Origin: Plenodomus lindquistii
Taxonomy: Eukaryota; Ascomycota; Dothideomycetes; Pleosporales; Leptosphaeriaceae
DNA length: 64,000 nucleotides
NCBI GenBank assembly: GCA_025504975.1
Contig: JANUWI010000001.1
Span: 4,960,001-5,024,000 of the forward strand
Direction: 5' to 3'
Position 1 is the first letter of the stretch. Each line of letters opens with the position of its first letter. The notes beneath the pieces are model-generated. The model did no database searches. It was given only the letters and a program-made list of their open reading frames with translations, and was not told where the DNA came from. The position numbers and the translations under genes are program-made. Shown here piece after piece: positions 1 to 11,286 of this stretch.

Positions 1-1419
1 GACACGATCTACATGCACGCGTGGCAGAGATCGTGAGGGCCATTATGCAAGAGTATCTTGACTTTGATCCAACAGATGCGTCAATGAGACCTTGTGCAGT
101 AGAACATGACTTGGTTGCATAGAGAATGGTCGTGAGAGGTCGCCTTTTGTTTTGTACGAGGTCTGCTTGCACGTGGTGCCCCGCCACGCCAATTCAGAAC
201 AGCTCATGTGGGAAATCGAGGAGCTACAACATCGACCTGTACATGCAATAGAATAATTCGGTCATCTGAGCGAAAAGTGGACAGGATGATTTTATTCCAA
301 CGTCTTCCTAGAAATGTCCACGTTTATAACACGTCTCTTTTCCACCGCATTCCAGCATGTCGCTTAACTTGTTCACGGTGGAACGTGGAAACAGCGGTGT
401 CGCGAGTTGGCCTTGCCTTACCCCAGAAATGGGCAATGTGGACATGGCCCCATTCTTATGACGGTTTAGTGGGTTCAACAACTGTGGTCCACGATACAGC
501 AGATGATTGTTGGGAAGTATTGACTGCGAGAAGAACTCGAGGGGAGCATATTGATTGCTGACGACACAGAACACGTCTGCTGGCACAGGTGGCTGTGAAG
601 CTATTGAAATGCAGCGTTACGGCGAGACGGAGCCAGTTTAAATGTTGAAACACTGCTGTGGTACCGCCTCAATGGCTGAGCAACCGAGATGGCAAAGTCA
701 GGCCGCGGTGGTCGGCCACAACTCTACAAAATAGAATAGCATGCTGATGTACATTGTAAAGATGAGGATATCCCGGCATGACTGTCCTCTTTGTCAGCGT
801 TGCTATGCCAGAGTCTAGAGACCCAGTGTGGCTGTTGGCGACTTGAACGAGTCGCGCGCGTGGCTTGTTTTGCGGCTGCATCTGCGGGCGGCTGTTCTGA
901 ACTGGAGTTAGCGCGTCCTCCCAAGCGGTCGTGATTGGCCCCCGTGAGATTAACCTGTTTATTCGTTGATGCGACTGATGAAGCCTGAGCGAAGCTGGTT
1001 TCTGCCTCTTTGACGTTTGCACCACCATCACGACTTTTGCCAGTCAATCCAAAGCAGCTTCAGACGCAGCTCATCGCCTTCGCCTACTGTTCGCTTATAA
1101 GAATCTGACGGGGTGGTGACGCTGCGCCTCGGTAACTTGATCTGCAAGATCCTTGGTGGTAACCAAGCTTGGACCGGTTTCCTGCCTTGAAACAATCGAC
1201 TGCCCCAGCCACGCACCCACGCATCCACGCCAACCTTGCAGTGCAAGCATCGCATCATCTCTCGCTGCTCCCTTTCACGCCCATTACCTATCACGGCTGC
1301 GCCAATCCCTCCTCCTCCCAGGCACTGCACACCCAAAACGACCCCTCTCGCTCTCTCGCACTGCATCCGCATCCCAATCCACACGCGAGGCTGAGGAGCT
1401 CCACTCGCTGCAGCCAGCC
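1..1419. other. intergenic, no gene seen
   Basis: I see no open frame with protein-like composition, no tRNA and no clear repeat. Frames of 60-170 codons overlap on both strands and look random. The last 200 bases are pyrimidine-rich on the + strand, typical of a fungal promoter and 5' leader, and probably serve the gene that starts at 1420. Confidence 0.6.
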
Positions 1420-2671
1420 ATGTCGCGATACGGCAAATTCGACGACTTTTGTCGCGACACAGGCAACATTGGGTCCACCCTCCCAGGTACGAACATGACC
1501 CGTGACCTGTCCCCATTCTGCCTTGAGTAATCACTGACTGTGCGGTTAGTTTGCAATGTAAGTCGCCAACGCACCACTACCCCCTGGCCAAGTCCGCGCT
1601 CACAATCACGACGCTAACCGCCTTGCTTCTGACAGCTCTTCAACCAAGCAACAACAAAACGAGGCACGGGATGGGGCGGCTGCGATCTTGAAGGTTTCTC
1701 CGTCGGCGGTGGAGACAGACTACGGAATTTGGGTATGTTGCGTCGCGCATATCAAGAAGATGTCGTACTGACACAGCTGTAGGGTCAATCATCGTATGCG
1801 GCATCGCCATCATTTCAACATTTTTCCTGTTATGGCGAACGCAACGGAAGAAGGCTGCTGTAGGAAGAAGGTATGCGACGCCGAGTGTACCGTACATGCT
1901 TGTTGCTGACAATGAAACAGGGAAATGCAATTATTTCTCCTCGGCTACATCATCATCTCCATATGTGAAATATTCACTATTGGTGGCTTTCCCCTCAATG
2001 ACGATGCACGTCTGGTACGTCTCCGTTAAACCTCGCTGCTACACTGCCACTGACCTTCGTCCAGGCCTTTACTGCAATCCACATCGCCGCCATCACTGCG
2101 ACATCTTGGATACTCATGCTCAACGGAGCCGTGGGCTACCAGCTCCTTGACGACGGCACCGCTGTATCCGTCGGCCTCCTGTTCATCTCGTCCCTCATAA
2201 TCTTCATCGGCACGGGTTACATCGCGCTTGACACTGGCTTCAGCTGGACCGGCTATTGGGACTCGACCCTGGCGCGACCCAACCAGGCCTATGCCCTGTA
2301 CACCCTCTATCAGCTAGTCCCCCTGGTCTTCATCGTCATATTCTTCCTGCTCGAGGCCTTCCTGGTACTCCGGATCCTCGGCGAGCGCAAGCCGATGTGT
2401 ACGTATTTACCCAACTTGTGCGGTTTCCTCGGATCAACTGACATATCGCGCAGTATACCTCCTCGGCGCAGCACTTCTCTTCGCTATCGGCCAAATCTTC
2501 CAATACGTAATCAGCGTCCACATCTGCTCCGGCACCGATGGCAAGATCAACGGCGGCCTATTCTCGACGCTCTTCACACTACTTGCTGTATTGATGGTCT
2601 GGATCTTCTGGTCGAGCATTACCGAGGATGACTGGCCCATGCCGACTGTCGCAGGCGCTGGCTACAATTAA
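1420..2671 (+). CDS. CHS7: Chs7-family chitin synthase export chaperone
   Basis: Seven exons: 1420-1486, 1550-1557, 1636-1732, 1783-1870, 1921-2014, 2065-2398 and 2454-2671, giving 301 aa in a continuous phase. The N-terminus carries a short FDDFCRDT...LPVCNLF segment, where the family usually has an LPLC motif, and seven hydrophobic segments follow. GAVGYQLLDDGTA and the closing FWSSITEDDW are family-type signatures (Chs7, PF12271). Known members are ER membrane proteins that let chitin synthase III leave the ER. Exon 2 is only 8 nt, but it is needed to keep phase and it encodes the conserved Val-Cys-Asn. Fungi often carry more than one member, so this may be a divergent paralogue rather than the strict CHS7 orthologue. 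Confidence 0.86.
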
Positions 2672-3295
2672 TGCAATCGAGGGGCACATGTGGAGGAAGC
2701 AAGAATTAGGAGATGGCGTAATGTTTTATGAGGAGTTTTTTTCCAAGCATAGCGTATACCATTTTGGGGGCTCTTGGGACGCATTTAATGCGTCATGCTG
2801 GCTGGTATCACGATACACAGATAATGTTTGCTGCATGAATTCAATACTGAATATTGACTTTACGAATCGTAACCTTCACATGCAAAACGTGAGAGCGCGT
2901 TGAGTTTGTCACGTGGAAAACGCGCTCGCCCGTCATCCAAGAACTTCCAGTGAACTTTAAGCGTCCCCCCTGCAGGCAGCCTTCAATGGCTTCACCTCGG
3001 AACAACACGACTGATGATGCTTAAGACCAAATCAGCCATATCTGCATCGATCGCGTCACTTCGGTCTCCTGGGGCTCGTGGGCGAACTACGTAGAAACAA
3101 AGCGCGGCTTCGTACACACCGTGCACTCACCCACCCTCCGCCACGAAACCCTCCGTGGGCCATCAGTCGCAGACCCTACGCACTTGAGCGTATAGCGAAA
3201 GCTCGCCCTGGACCTCTATCACACCCACAATTCCTACGATATCTCGCCTCCTAGGGCTTTTGACGAGTCTGGACCGCTCGCGCAACACGTATAGC
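2672..3295. other. intergenic
   Basis: This holds the 3' flank of the chaperone gene, with AT-rich stretches to about 2880, and then the GC-richer promoter of the gene starting at 3296. No RNA gene or repeat was seen. Confidence 0.5.
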
Positions 3296-4789
3296 ATGGC
3301 TGACTCGGACTACTCGTTCGAGGGGGACGGTTCCGCAGACGAGTATGTGGGCAGCAGAAGCAAAGGTGCGGCATCAAGCTCGCGCGCGCAGTCAACGAGT
3401 AGCAAGAGGCGAAAGAAGGACGAGCCGGAGAAGGCAGCGCCACGGCGTCAGGCATGGGAAACAGAGTACTCGCGGACAGTGGAGAAGACGATACAGCCTG
3501 CCGACGATGGCACCATAGGCCAGAGCGTACAGGAGCGCGAGGAGGAGCGCAAGCGCAAGCGACTACGCAAAGACACCAAGCCCTTCCAGCGAGGCATCAT
3601 TCGACACGTTGTATTGGTCCTCGACCTGTCCGAGGCCATGACGGAGAAGGACATGCGGCCGAATCGCTTCATCACAATGGTCAATTATACACAAGACTAC
3701 GTCCGCGAGTTCTTTGAGCAGAACCCCATCTCGCAAATGAGCGTACTGGGCATGCACGACGGCGTCTGCATCCGCGTCTCAGAGCTCTCCGGCAACCCTG
3801 CAGAGCACGTCGCCGCCATCGCCTCGCTCCGCAGCAAGGAAGACGGCAAAGAGCCAAAAGGCGCGCCCAGTTTACAAAACGCATTGGAATTGGCAAGGGC
3901 GACACTATACCACACCCCTCCCCACGGCACGCGCGAAGTCATCATTGTTTTCGGCAGCCTTCTCAGTCTCGACCCAGGCGATATTCACACTACGGTCAAG
4001 GCATGCGTCCGCGACCGCATACGCGTGAGCATAATCGGCATGGGTGCGCGGCTCAAGATCTGCACTGAGATTGTGACGCGCACCAACGCTGGCGACATCA
4101 GCGAATACACCGTTGCCACCGACCAAGAAGCACTGAAAGAACTCCTCCTCGCGACCACCACACCCCCGGTAGTCCGCGAATCCAAAGAGACCGGCGCCGC
4201 GCCCCCGCCTGAATCCGCAGCGGCACTTATGCGCATGGGGTTCCCGTCGCGTGTGGTCGAGGATCAACTCACCATGTGCGCCTGCCATGGCAACCTTACA
4301 TTGGGCGGTTATACATGTTCACGATGCAGTGCCAAAGTCTGCTCCCTCCCCATCACATGTCCAAGTTGCGAACTCACACTCCTCCTTTCCACACATTTAG
4401 CACGCAGCTACCACCACCTCTTCCCTCTACGCAACTGGACAACAGTGAGTTGGTCACGGGCGCGTGAGAAGGGGAGTACAGAGTGCATTGGCTGTTTAGC
4501 AGTATTCAGTAAACCCCCGGCAACAAGCAAAGACAAAGATGGCGAGCGGCTACAAGAAAACGGCGAAACGAACGGCCGCAACGACGCAGAAGACAGCGAG
4601 GAGCAGAAAGCTAGTGAATCAGGCAGGTATGAGTGTCGGAGCTGCGAAAGTCACTTTTGCATCGATTGCGATATGTTTGCGCACATGGTCTTGCATAATT
4701 GTCCGGGATGCTTGAGTAAATTGGATCCTGGTGCGATTGCGCAGCATAGTAATGGGCATGGAAATGGGGATGTTGAGATGAGTGGATAG
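3296..4789 (+). CDS. SSL1: TFIIH core subunit Ssl1/p44
   Basis: Intronless, 497 aa. A charged, lysine-rich N-terminus (1-95) precedes a von Willebrand A-type domain from about residue 100, with HVVLVLDLSEAM at the usual MIDAS position. Two zinc-binding regions follow: a C4 finger near 325-365 (CACH...CSRC...CPSC) and a C-terminal RING-like TFIIH C1 domain (CIGC...CRSC...CIDCD...CPGC). This order is diagnostic for Ssl1/p44, the subunit that stimulates the XPD/Rad3 helicase in transcription initiation and nucleotide excision repair. The open frame extends upstream to 3260, but MADSDYSF at 3296 is the natural start. A disordered Asp/Glu/Asn insert sits between the two C-terminal cysteine groups. 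Confidence 0.93.
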   Translation: MADSDYSFEGDGSADEYVGSRSKGAASSSRAQSTSSKRRKKDEPEKAAPRRQAWETEYSRTVEKTIQPADDGTIGQSVQEREEERKRKRLRKDTKPFQRGIIRHVVLVLDLSEAMTEKDMRPNRFITMVNYTQDYVREFFEQNPISQMSVLGMHDGVCIRVSELSGNPAEHVAAIASLRSKEDGKEPKGAPSLQNALELARATLYHTPPHGTREVIIVFGSLLSLDPGDIHTTVKACVRDRIRVSIIGMGARLKICTEIVTRTNAGDISEYTVATDQEALKELLLATTTPPVVRESKETGAAPPPESAAALMRMGFPSRVVEDQLTMCACHGNLTLGGYTCSRCSAKVCSLPITCPSCELTLLLSTHLARSYHHLFPLRNWTTVSWSRAREKGSTECIGCLAVFSKPPATSKDKDGERLQENGETNGRNDAEDSEEQKASESGRYECRSCESHFCIDCDMFAHMVLHNCPGCLSKLDPGAIAQHSNGHGNGDVEMSG

Positions 4790-5250
4790 AAAGAAGGGCA
4801 GACGGATGAAGAGTGAGCTTAGGTTAGGACTTTTACATTGGATACCCATGGTAGTAGAACAGTGAATGTGCTGTCGAGCCACAGAAACGGAGACATCGGA
4901 AGCAAAGTGTCCACGGAATATCCGAACCATGAACGACCCGTTCGGAAAACATCTCGTCTTTCTCCCGAAAACAACGACATAGTGTGAGCAGCACACCAGC
5001 AGATAAGCATTGGAAACTCTCTGTATGCGCTTCTTATAGTACGCCGTGTAGTTTGGTACAGCCTTACTAACGCCGTTCTTCCCGCAAACATGTACATGTA
5101 TGTAAGCAGTCCGGAAACAAAATCCATTGCCGAACCGCAACCCCGCGTGTTGCGTTGACGTGGGGCAGACTGCCGCATGCTAGCCCGCATCCCCACACGC
5201 GTCAACCATCATGTACAAGAACAACCCAGACCCGGGGAGCCTTTTGAAGG
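4790..5250. other. intergenic
   Basis: This is the 3' flank of SSL1 and the promoter of the next gene. The minus-strand frames here lack domains and have random-looking composition. No structured element was seen. Confidence 0.5.
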
Positions 5251-5370
5251 ATGTTTGCTCGGTCATCGTTATTGCTGTGTCATCGTCAATTCATAACACG
5301 TAGTACATCATCTATATCACCGCACAAGGTCAATCGAATCAATCAAACATATACCCCACAATCTCGCACC

Positions 5371-6310
5371 ATGGCAACTTTTGACCGATTAATTCGTTTC
5401 AAGACTACGGATGGAAGTATTAAGTATGGAGATTTGGGTGCTGAGACACCAACGAAAGAGATTGCGGGAAAGGAGGTAGAGCTGCTGGATGGCGATATTC
5501 AGAGTGGATTTAAGAAGAACGGGGGCAAGGCGAAAGTGGGAGAGTTGTTGAGTCCACTGGAAACTACGAATATCTTTCAATGTGTGGGATTGAATTACAA
5601 GCAGCATGCTGAAGAAGCCAAGGTACGAACCCACCAATTCCAACCCAACCCAACACAGTCAAAAGAAGTATTCAGAACATGAAATCCACACCGAAAAATT
5701 ACTAACCAAACCCCCACAGTTCGACATCCCCAAACACCCCGTCATCTTCACCAAGCCGCGCGACGCCCTCGCCGGCCCCCTCGACTCCATCCCCATCCCC
5801 CCACCCTGCCAATCCATGCTCGACTACGAAGGCGAACTAACCATCATCATCGGCCGGGACTGCAAAAACGTGTCCGCGGCCGACGCCCACTCCTACATCC
5901 TGGGCTACACCGTCGCAAACGACGTCTCCGCACGAAACTACCAAATTCCCGCCTTCTCCGGCGGCCAACACGGCTTCGCCAAATCCTTTGACAAATTCGC
6001 GCCCCTGGGGCCCTGTATCGCGTCCACGCGCGTAATCCCCGATCCACAAACTTTACACTACTGGACCAAAGTCAATGGCGAGAAGAGACAGGAAACGGGC
6101 ACCGATGATATGATTTGGAGTGTTGCGCAGATTGTGGAGCATTTGAGTACGGGGACGACGTTGAGGGCTGGCACGGCGATTTTGACGGGGACGCCGAGTG
6201 GAGTGGGCATGTTTAGGGTGCCCAAGGGGTTTTTGAAGGATGGGGATGTGGTGGAGGTGTATGTACAGGGGATTGGGAGTATTGTTAATACGATGGTTTT
6301 TGAGAGGTAG
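5371..6310 (+). CDS. FAH-fold hydrolase (FAHD1/Fmp41-like)
   Basis: Two exons, 5371-5622 and 5720-6310, give 280 aa from MATFDRLIRF. The C-terminal two thirds is a fumarylacetoacetase-fold catalytic domain: LDYEGELTIIIG supplies the metal-binding Glu pair, YTVANDVSARNYQ and KSFDKFAPLGP follow, and TGTPSGVGMF closes the active site. Family members are Mg-dependent acylpyruvate hydrolases or oxaloacetate decarboxylases, or hydrolases of aromatic ring-cleavage products; the substrate cannot be chosen from sequence. An in-frame ATG at 5251 would add 40 residues rich in Arg/Ser/Thr and free of Asp/Glu, like a mitochondrial presequence. The coding strand turns from C-rich to G-rich after about 6100. 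Confidence 0.88.
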
Positions 6311-6640
6311 GTTGGATGTAGATGGTGAATAGATTAGATGCTGATTTGTTGCGGTAGGGGGGACCGGTTGGGTAAAGCGAGGTTTTGAGAGATGTTTGAT
6401 TGAGAAGAGGGTAGCTGCATGTGAGGTGGGAAAGAGGGACTTCCATTGTGTTGTCCCTTCCTAACGATTGAATTAGCTTGGATTTCGTGTGGCGCGTAGT
6501 TGCAGTGGCAATGTACTGCATCACATCTTCTTTCACCACACCGGATTACACGTTCTCTCACCGCGTGAGCACTCATTGCTACCCCATAGTTATTGCTAGC
6601 TTTGCATACCTTCGCTACACCGAAACTGACTACCTTCACT
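6311..6640. other. intergenic
   Basis: A short spacer with the 3' flank of the FAH-fold gene and a pyrimidine-rich leader before the ATG at 6641. Nothing else was seen. Confidence 0.5.
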
Positions 6641-9445
6641 ATGGGTAACAACACCGCGCTGCAGAGTCCTGCCAACGATGACCACGACGCACAAGGCGAG
6701 AAGGATGGTTTACTCGATGAAGGAGTCAGGACCGACGATCGCACTTCGGCTGTCGAGGGCCAGGTGCAGAGTGGGTCCGAGGCACAAGATGACGGTCAGA
6801 CGACTCTGAAGCAGATCGATGGGCCGGCAGAAGCACAGTGCGCTGAAGCGTCGGAGGATACTAGATCGACTGAAGAAGGCGAGCTCGGGACGACTGATGG
6901 AAGGGATGCTGGGACGACCAAACGGCCTCAAGATACAGCAATGTCTGAGGAAAAGAAAACCGGCACGCCCGCGCAGCAAGATGCCGCAACATCTCCCAAA
7001 GACTCTACCGCATACGATGAAAATTCAGCCCGTCTACAACCACAAAAGGCTGAGGCAGCTCCAGCATAGGAAATGGAGCTTGCAAGAGACCTACAACATG
7101 CCTACATACAAAGGGCTGAGCGCAAAGGAAACGGAGCACAAAACGCTGCCGCAGACTCCGATGAGATGCGCAGCAAATTACGAGATTGGTTACAAAAGAA
7201 CACCACAACGAAAGAGAGACGATCTGATTCGGGTGCTGGTCTCTTTCCCACGCTGCTGATAGGATCTGATGGGAACTTCGGGTCAAGCGATAGATCTTCG
7301 AGACTTCCTGAACTATCACTTCCATCCTGCCGCTTAACCGAACCTGCAGAAAACAACATAACCTCAGAAGAGGACAGTCGGCTCCAGCCTCACACAAGAG
7401 ACGAGATTGACGAGCTTCCCTGGTGGATCCGCATTTCCACCGACGTCATCGTCAGCTCCGAGTTCATTTCAACTGCCATGAAATTCTTGGACGAAATCTG
7501 GCAGAAGGATTTCATAGATTGTGAAACAGAAGTCGAGGAATTTGAGCGAATCTGGAGGCCACGGTTCCCCGGAAGCGACCTCTTGGTCTCGGAAAACCCC
7601 GTTCTGTCGTGGTATATCGAGATCAACAGCAAGCTCAGATTTGACGAAGACCTTTATCCAGAGCCAATAGAGAAGCGATGGTATGACGAGAACGTGACTG
7701 GCGATGGCTCACCACACCCAAATCATGGAAAGCCGTGTCCAATGAGGTGTCCTGGGGAAGGCCCTCAGACAGACATTCAACGCAATTTACGTGGACCCAA
7801 ATCGACTAACAAGGGTCAGACGACCTCATCCTCCTTGAGGGATCAGAGGACAAGACAAGGGAAATCTGGACGAAAGGGAGGAACCTCATCAGCCGGATCG
7901 CTGGACTCGTACATAACTGACCTCACTGGGATTCTAGCTGATAGCAAAAGCCCTCTTTCGCCTCCTTCACCACGACCAAAACCTCTTGAGTTGCTAGATG
8001 TGGCCGGGTACAGGGTATCGAACTTGTCCCTTGGCTCTAAGTCATTCCCACCAGTCACTTCTAGCAAGGCCTATGGAAAGCGCCGAGCGGGTTGTATGGG
8101 TCCTCCGCTGTTTGCTGCCAGTGCTCCGCTACAAATTACCGATCCTGACCTCGAGGAAGGCGACGAAGATTCACCGTCAAAGGCAATTGCAGGATTGCAG
8201 CCTTCTAAGGAGATTGATACATCACCCTCTTCTCAGATGGACGAAGGTACGGTAGAGACGTACAAAAGATACGAGAGAGAGTTGAGCAGGTCTTGTAGAG
8301 GTTACAAAAGACCACGCTTTGCAGCAGTGGGAGAAATCGAGCGCCGTGATAGCGTGTATACACCCGCCATTCCAAGGGGAACAAGTCGCTACGCCAAACG
8401 ATTGCCATCGAAGAGCACCAGCATGGCCGCCGTCGGACGCCCTCCGTTCATCACCCTCAAGATGCAAAAGGTCCACCAAAAGGTCGAACCATGGCAGCGC
8501 AATCCAGACGCGTACTAGGAGTTTGCGAAGAAGAATATACCAGCCTACCCTCGACCCCGCGCGTGGAGCCCAGACTACGTGATGAATGACCAGACGTGTC
8601 AATCAACGCTGCCAACACTGCAACAGGCGAACCAAAAACGTCTTGGTGGTGTAACCATGGTGCGCTTTGGGGACGAAGAGGTTGTCCCTGCAAGTCAGAA
8701 CGATGACATGGACGTCGACCCGAGGAAGAATCTGGAAAATCTCAAGTTGAAGTTACTTGGAGCGCCTGTTGTGCCTTCTACGGATCTGACGGACGTTGGG
8801 CAGTTGGACTTTAGGGCTTCAAGGACGGGGTTATTAAAGAGGAATTCCGATACGCCGCGGCCCGATCTAGATGAAGGGAAGGAAGAAAGGCCTGCTAAGA
8901 GACGGAAAACGGCTGCGGAGACTATCGCGGAAGTGTTGCCGAAACCGTCTGATGGAGGGAGAGTGACGAGGTCGATGACGAAGAGATTAGATGCTCCTCC
9001 TGAGGATAAAAAGGATCCTGGACTGGCTGGGGGATTGTCGAAGACACAAGATGAATTTGAGCCTGCTCAGTCTATGGACGAGGGAATATCGGCTTCAAAC
9101 GGGGCATCCAACGATCAGCTTACAGCGCCCACTACTCCAGCACAAGGAATATCTGACACAGCCGTCAAAACACCCGGTCGCGCAATCTCTACAATCCCAA
9201 CACCAACTCGACCTTCGACTTTCATCTTACCACAACCCGATTCCACGGACGTAGATCCAGTAGCTGAACGTAACGCACTCTTACTCTCGCAAAGAGAAGA
9301 TCCAATGATGGGAGAGGAAGAGGTTATGACTGGTTCTACTTCAGATACTGCTGCGTCATCTGAGTCAATGAATGATGTTAGTGCGAATCCTGTATTTGAG
9401 TATCCCAGTGCGCTGGAGGAAGAGGAAGAGGAAGACGATGGTTAG
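6641..9445 (+). pseudogene. long disordered-protein ORF broken by two in-frame TAG codons
   Basis: Three stretches, 6641-7069, 7073-8518 and 8519-9445, lie in the same frame, separated only by TAG at 7067-7069 and TAG at 8516-8518. Read through, they would encode about 930 residues. The first 140 are acidic and low-complexity. Residues from about 245 to 340 look folded (DELPWWIRISTDV, WQKDFIDCETEVEEFERIW). The rest is Ser/Pro/Arg-rich with basic clusters and ends in an acidic run. I recognise no family. Both stops could come from CAG by a single C-to-T change, so recent decay is possible. Alternatives are weak in-frame introns (7032-7088, 57 nt; 8471-8518, 48 nt) or stop read-through. Neither intron has a consensus donor. 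The central ORF 7073-8518 could also be translated alone (481 aa). Confidence 0.55.
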
Positions 9446-9787
9446 AGGAGATGGAAAGCGGATTGGGCAGGAAAGAGTGTAGGGTAGCTTGGTCTACTTA
9501 GATCGAAAATGATGTTCCATCGTGCGGTGTAACGTTGTATTGTAGTTTGCAGTGTGAGAATTGGCTGTTTTGTAGATTTGATGTTTTCGCATCTTTGTAT
9601 CGGCATGAGACTTCCAAGACAGCGGAATCAAAATCCTAAATTTTACTTGCTCATTTATTGGGTGATTTTCCTATCAGATGATGAATTAAAACAGATCCTA
9701 CTGAGATTCTCTTTCGTGTAATAATTTAGGTTAAAACATAGGTCGAGAAATTTTAACGTTTGGAGGTGTGTGTGGTTGCGAAGTTTT

Positions 9788-9834
9788 GCATCGGTGGTTT
9801 GCGCGGAAAATTAGCCGTTGCCATGCTACCGGTT
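9788..9834 (+). pseudogene. 5' fragment of a tRNA-Gly gene
   Basis: The stretch repeats the acceptor 5' strand, D arm and anticodon region of the intact tRNA-Gly at 10722, with changes inside the D loop. Similarity fades in the intron, and no T arm or 3' acceptor strand follows. It cannot fold as a tRNA, so it is read as a truncated duplicate. Confidence 0.7.
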
Positions 9835-10104
9835 CCTACCAAGATCCCCCACCTTAAGTAGAGCCAGTCCACTTTGTAGACGATAGAATGTAGGTGTATA
9901 GCGTTAGTGGGACTATTTTGGAAGCACATTACTCCCATAGAACTCTTCCGTTGAAGACACTATGTCGGTAGGCCATTTGTTATCTCAGGGAGAATCTTCT
10001 TTCTAGTAAGATGGAGGTTTTCCGCGTTGCTCATGATCTTAGCTGGCAGGACTGAATAAAAGGCAGTAAAAGGGAAGATTGAAGTAGCAGATCTTGGTGT
10101 ATTC

Positions 10105-10326
10105 TACGAAGGAGCTCGCGTTCATTGAGTCACCAAGCACTGTGATCAACACGCCACACTAAAAGGTCTACTTAGAGTGATTAGTTTTTACGTGTTTTCT
10201 CTATAAGTAGTAAAGATAATACTGTAATAAGCTGTAGTACCTTTGTTGTCTTCCTGCTACTATATCAGCTTAAGCGTTGTGCTGGTAACGTGGTATAGAA
10301 ACATAATAAGTACGAGCTCTTTGGTA
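10105..10326. mobile_element. MITE-like element, copy 1
   Basis: About 222 bp bounded by imperfect terminal inverted repeats built on TACGAAGGAGCTCG at the left and its complement at the right (10311-10326). The same ends bound a second element at 11043-11286. It has no coding capacity. Target-site duplications could not be settled by eye. Confidence 0.6.
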
Positions 10327-10605
10327 TGCGGGAGAGGCGCCTGCAAGTCGTATTATTTGTATAAAAGTCCTGTTGTGTTAGTCCGGATTGAGACTACAAC
10401 ATGCCCCGCCCGCCCACTAATAAAAATTGCTTCCGCGCAAAAAGTTCCCCCACACTGCTCTACCATGCCTCAATCTTGATGTTCCTGACGCTAGTTCCAG
10501 GTTTAATGAAGTTCCCGCCGCACTCACGTTGCAAATTTTGTTACAACATTATATTCCTATCAACTCTCCAATCTTCCATCAAATCAGCAATACCAGCAAT
10601 TGACT

Positions 10606-10690
10606 GGCCTAATGGCCCAATGGCAAGGCGCTTGACTACGATTTCACATCTGTTATCAAGAGATTCCAGGTTCGACCCCTGGTTAGGTCA
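10606..10690 (+). tRNA. tRNA-Arg (ACG) with intron
   Basis: The acceptor stem pairs 10606-10612 (GGCCTAA) with 10683-10689 (TTAGGTC), with A at 10690 as discriminator. A short D arm follows (GCC/GGC around AATGGCAA). The anticodon stem CTTGA/TCAAG holds a CTACGA...A loop with anticodon ACG, interrupted after position 37 by a 13-nt intron. The T arm is CCAGG-TTCGACC-CCTGG. All arms close, so the gene looks functional. Confidence 0.9.
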
Positions 10691-10721
10691 CAATTCCTTT
10701 CGAGGTCAATCATATGCTTTC

Positions 10722-10829
10722 GCATCGGTGGTTTAGTGGTAAAATTAGCCGTTGCCATCCACGATCCAGCTCTTCCAAGTTGTGTCTGATAGTTTCGGCT
10801 AGCCCCGGGTTCGATTCCCGGCCGATGCA
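10722..10829 (+). tRNA. tRNA-Gly (GCC) with 37-nt intron
   Basis: The acceptor stem pairs GCATCGG (10722-10728) with CCGATGC (10822-10828), with A as discriminator. The D arm is GTTT/AAAT with a GGTA loop. The anticodon stem AGCCG/CGGCT carries GCC, and a 37-nt intron follows position 37. The T arm is CCGGG-TTCGATT-CCCGG. It lies 31 bp downstream of the tRNA-Arg gene on the same strand. Confidence 0.93.
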
Positions 10830-11042
10830 GCTTTCTTTTTTGAGAGGTTGTGGTGGTGTTGTGGGTGGGAAGGGTGTGGTGGTGGTGGTGAATGAGGGGG
10901 GCGATGAATTGCGAACTTTTTTTTGGCACAATAATAAACATGAGACCCTACCCCACATGGTGTAGGACTACACAAGTGTTAGTTAGCATTGTGCACGAGC
11001 AGAAGTATCAGGTTGACCGAACTGTTATTGCCTGGTGTCCTA

Positions 11043-11286
11043 TACGAAGGAGCTCGTATTTATTGTGTCCCCATCTCAAGTCAATCGCACAACGCGTGAG
11101 CCTATACAGCACCAAGGCGATAACAAATACAGGCAGGTAAAATAAATGACTATTTCAATAACTTCTAGAGAATACACGCAAGATCTGAAGACTTTTACCT
11201 TTAATTTTAGTGCGTTGTGGTGGCTACGGCGAACGGCGATTATGACAGTACTTCATAGTGACTTAATAGATACGAGCTCTTTCGTA
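11043..11286. mobile_element. MITE-like element, copy 2
   Basis: About 244 bp with inverted termini of roughly 28 bp. The left end TACGAAGGAGCTCGTATTTA matches the complement of the right end (11260-11286) with a few mismatches. The ends match copy 1, but the interiors differ. There is no open frame, so this is a non-autonomous DNA element or a decayed one. Confidence 0.65.

Noticed and set aside
4619..5140. 173-codon minus ORF after SSL1
   Set aside because: It overlaps the SSL1 3' end and has no protein-like pattern.
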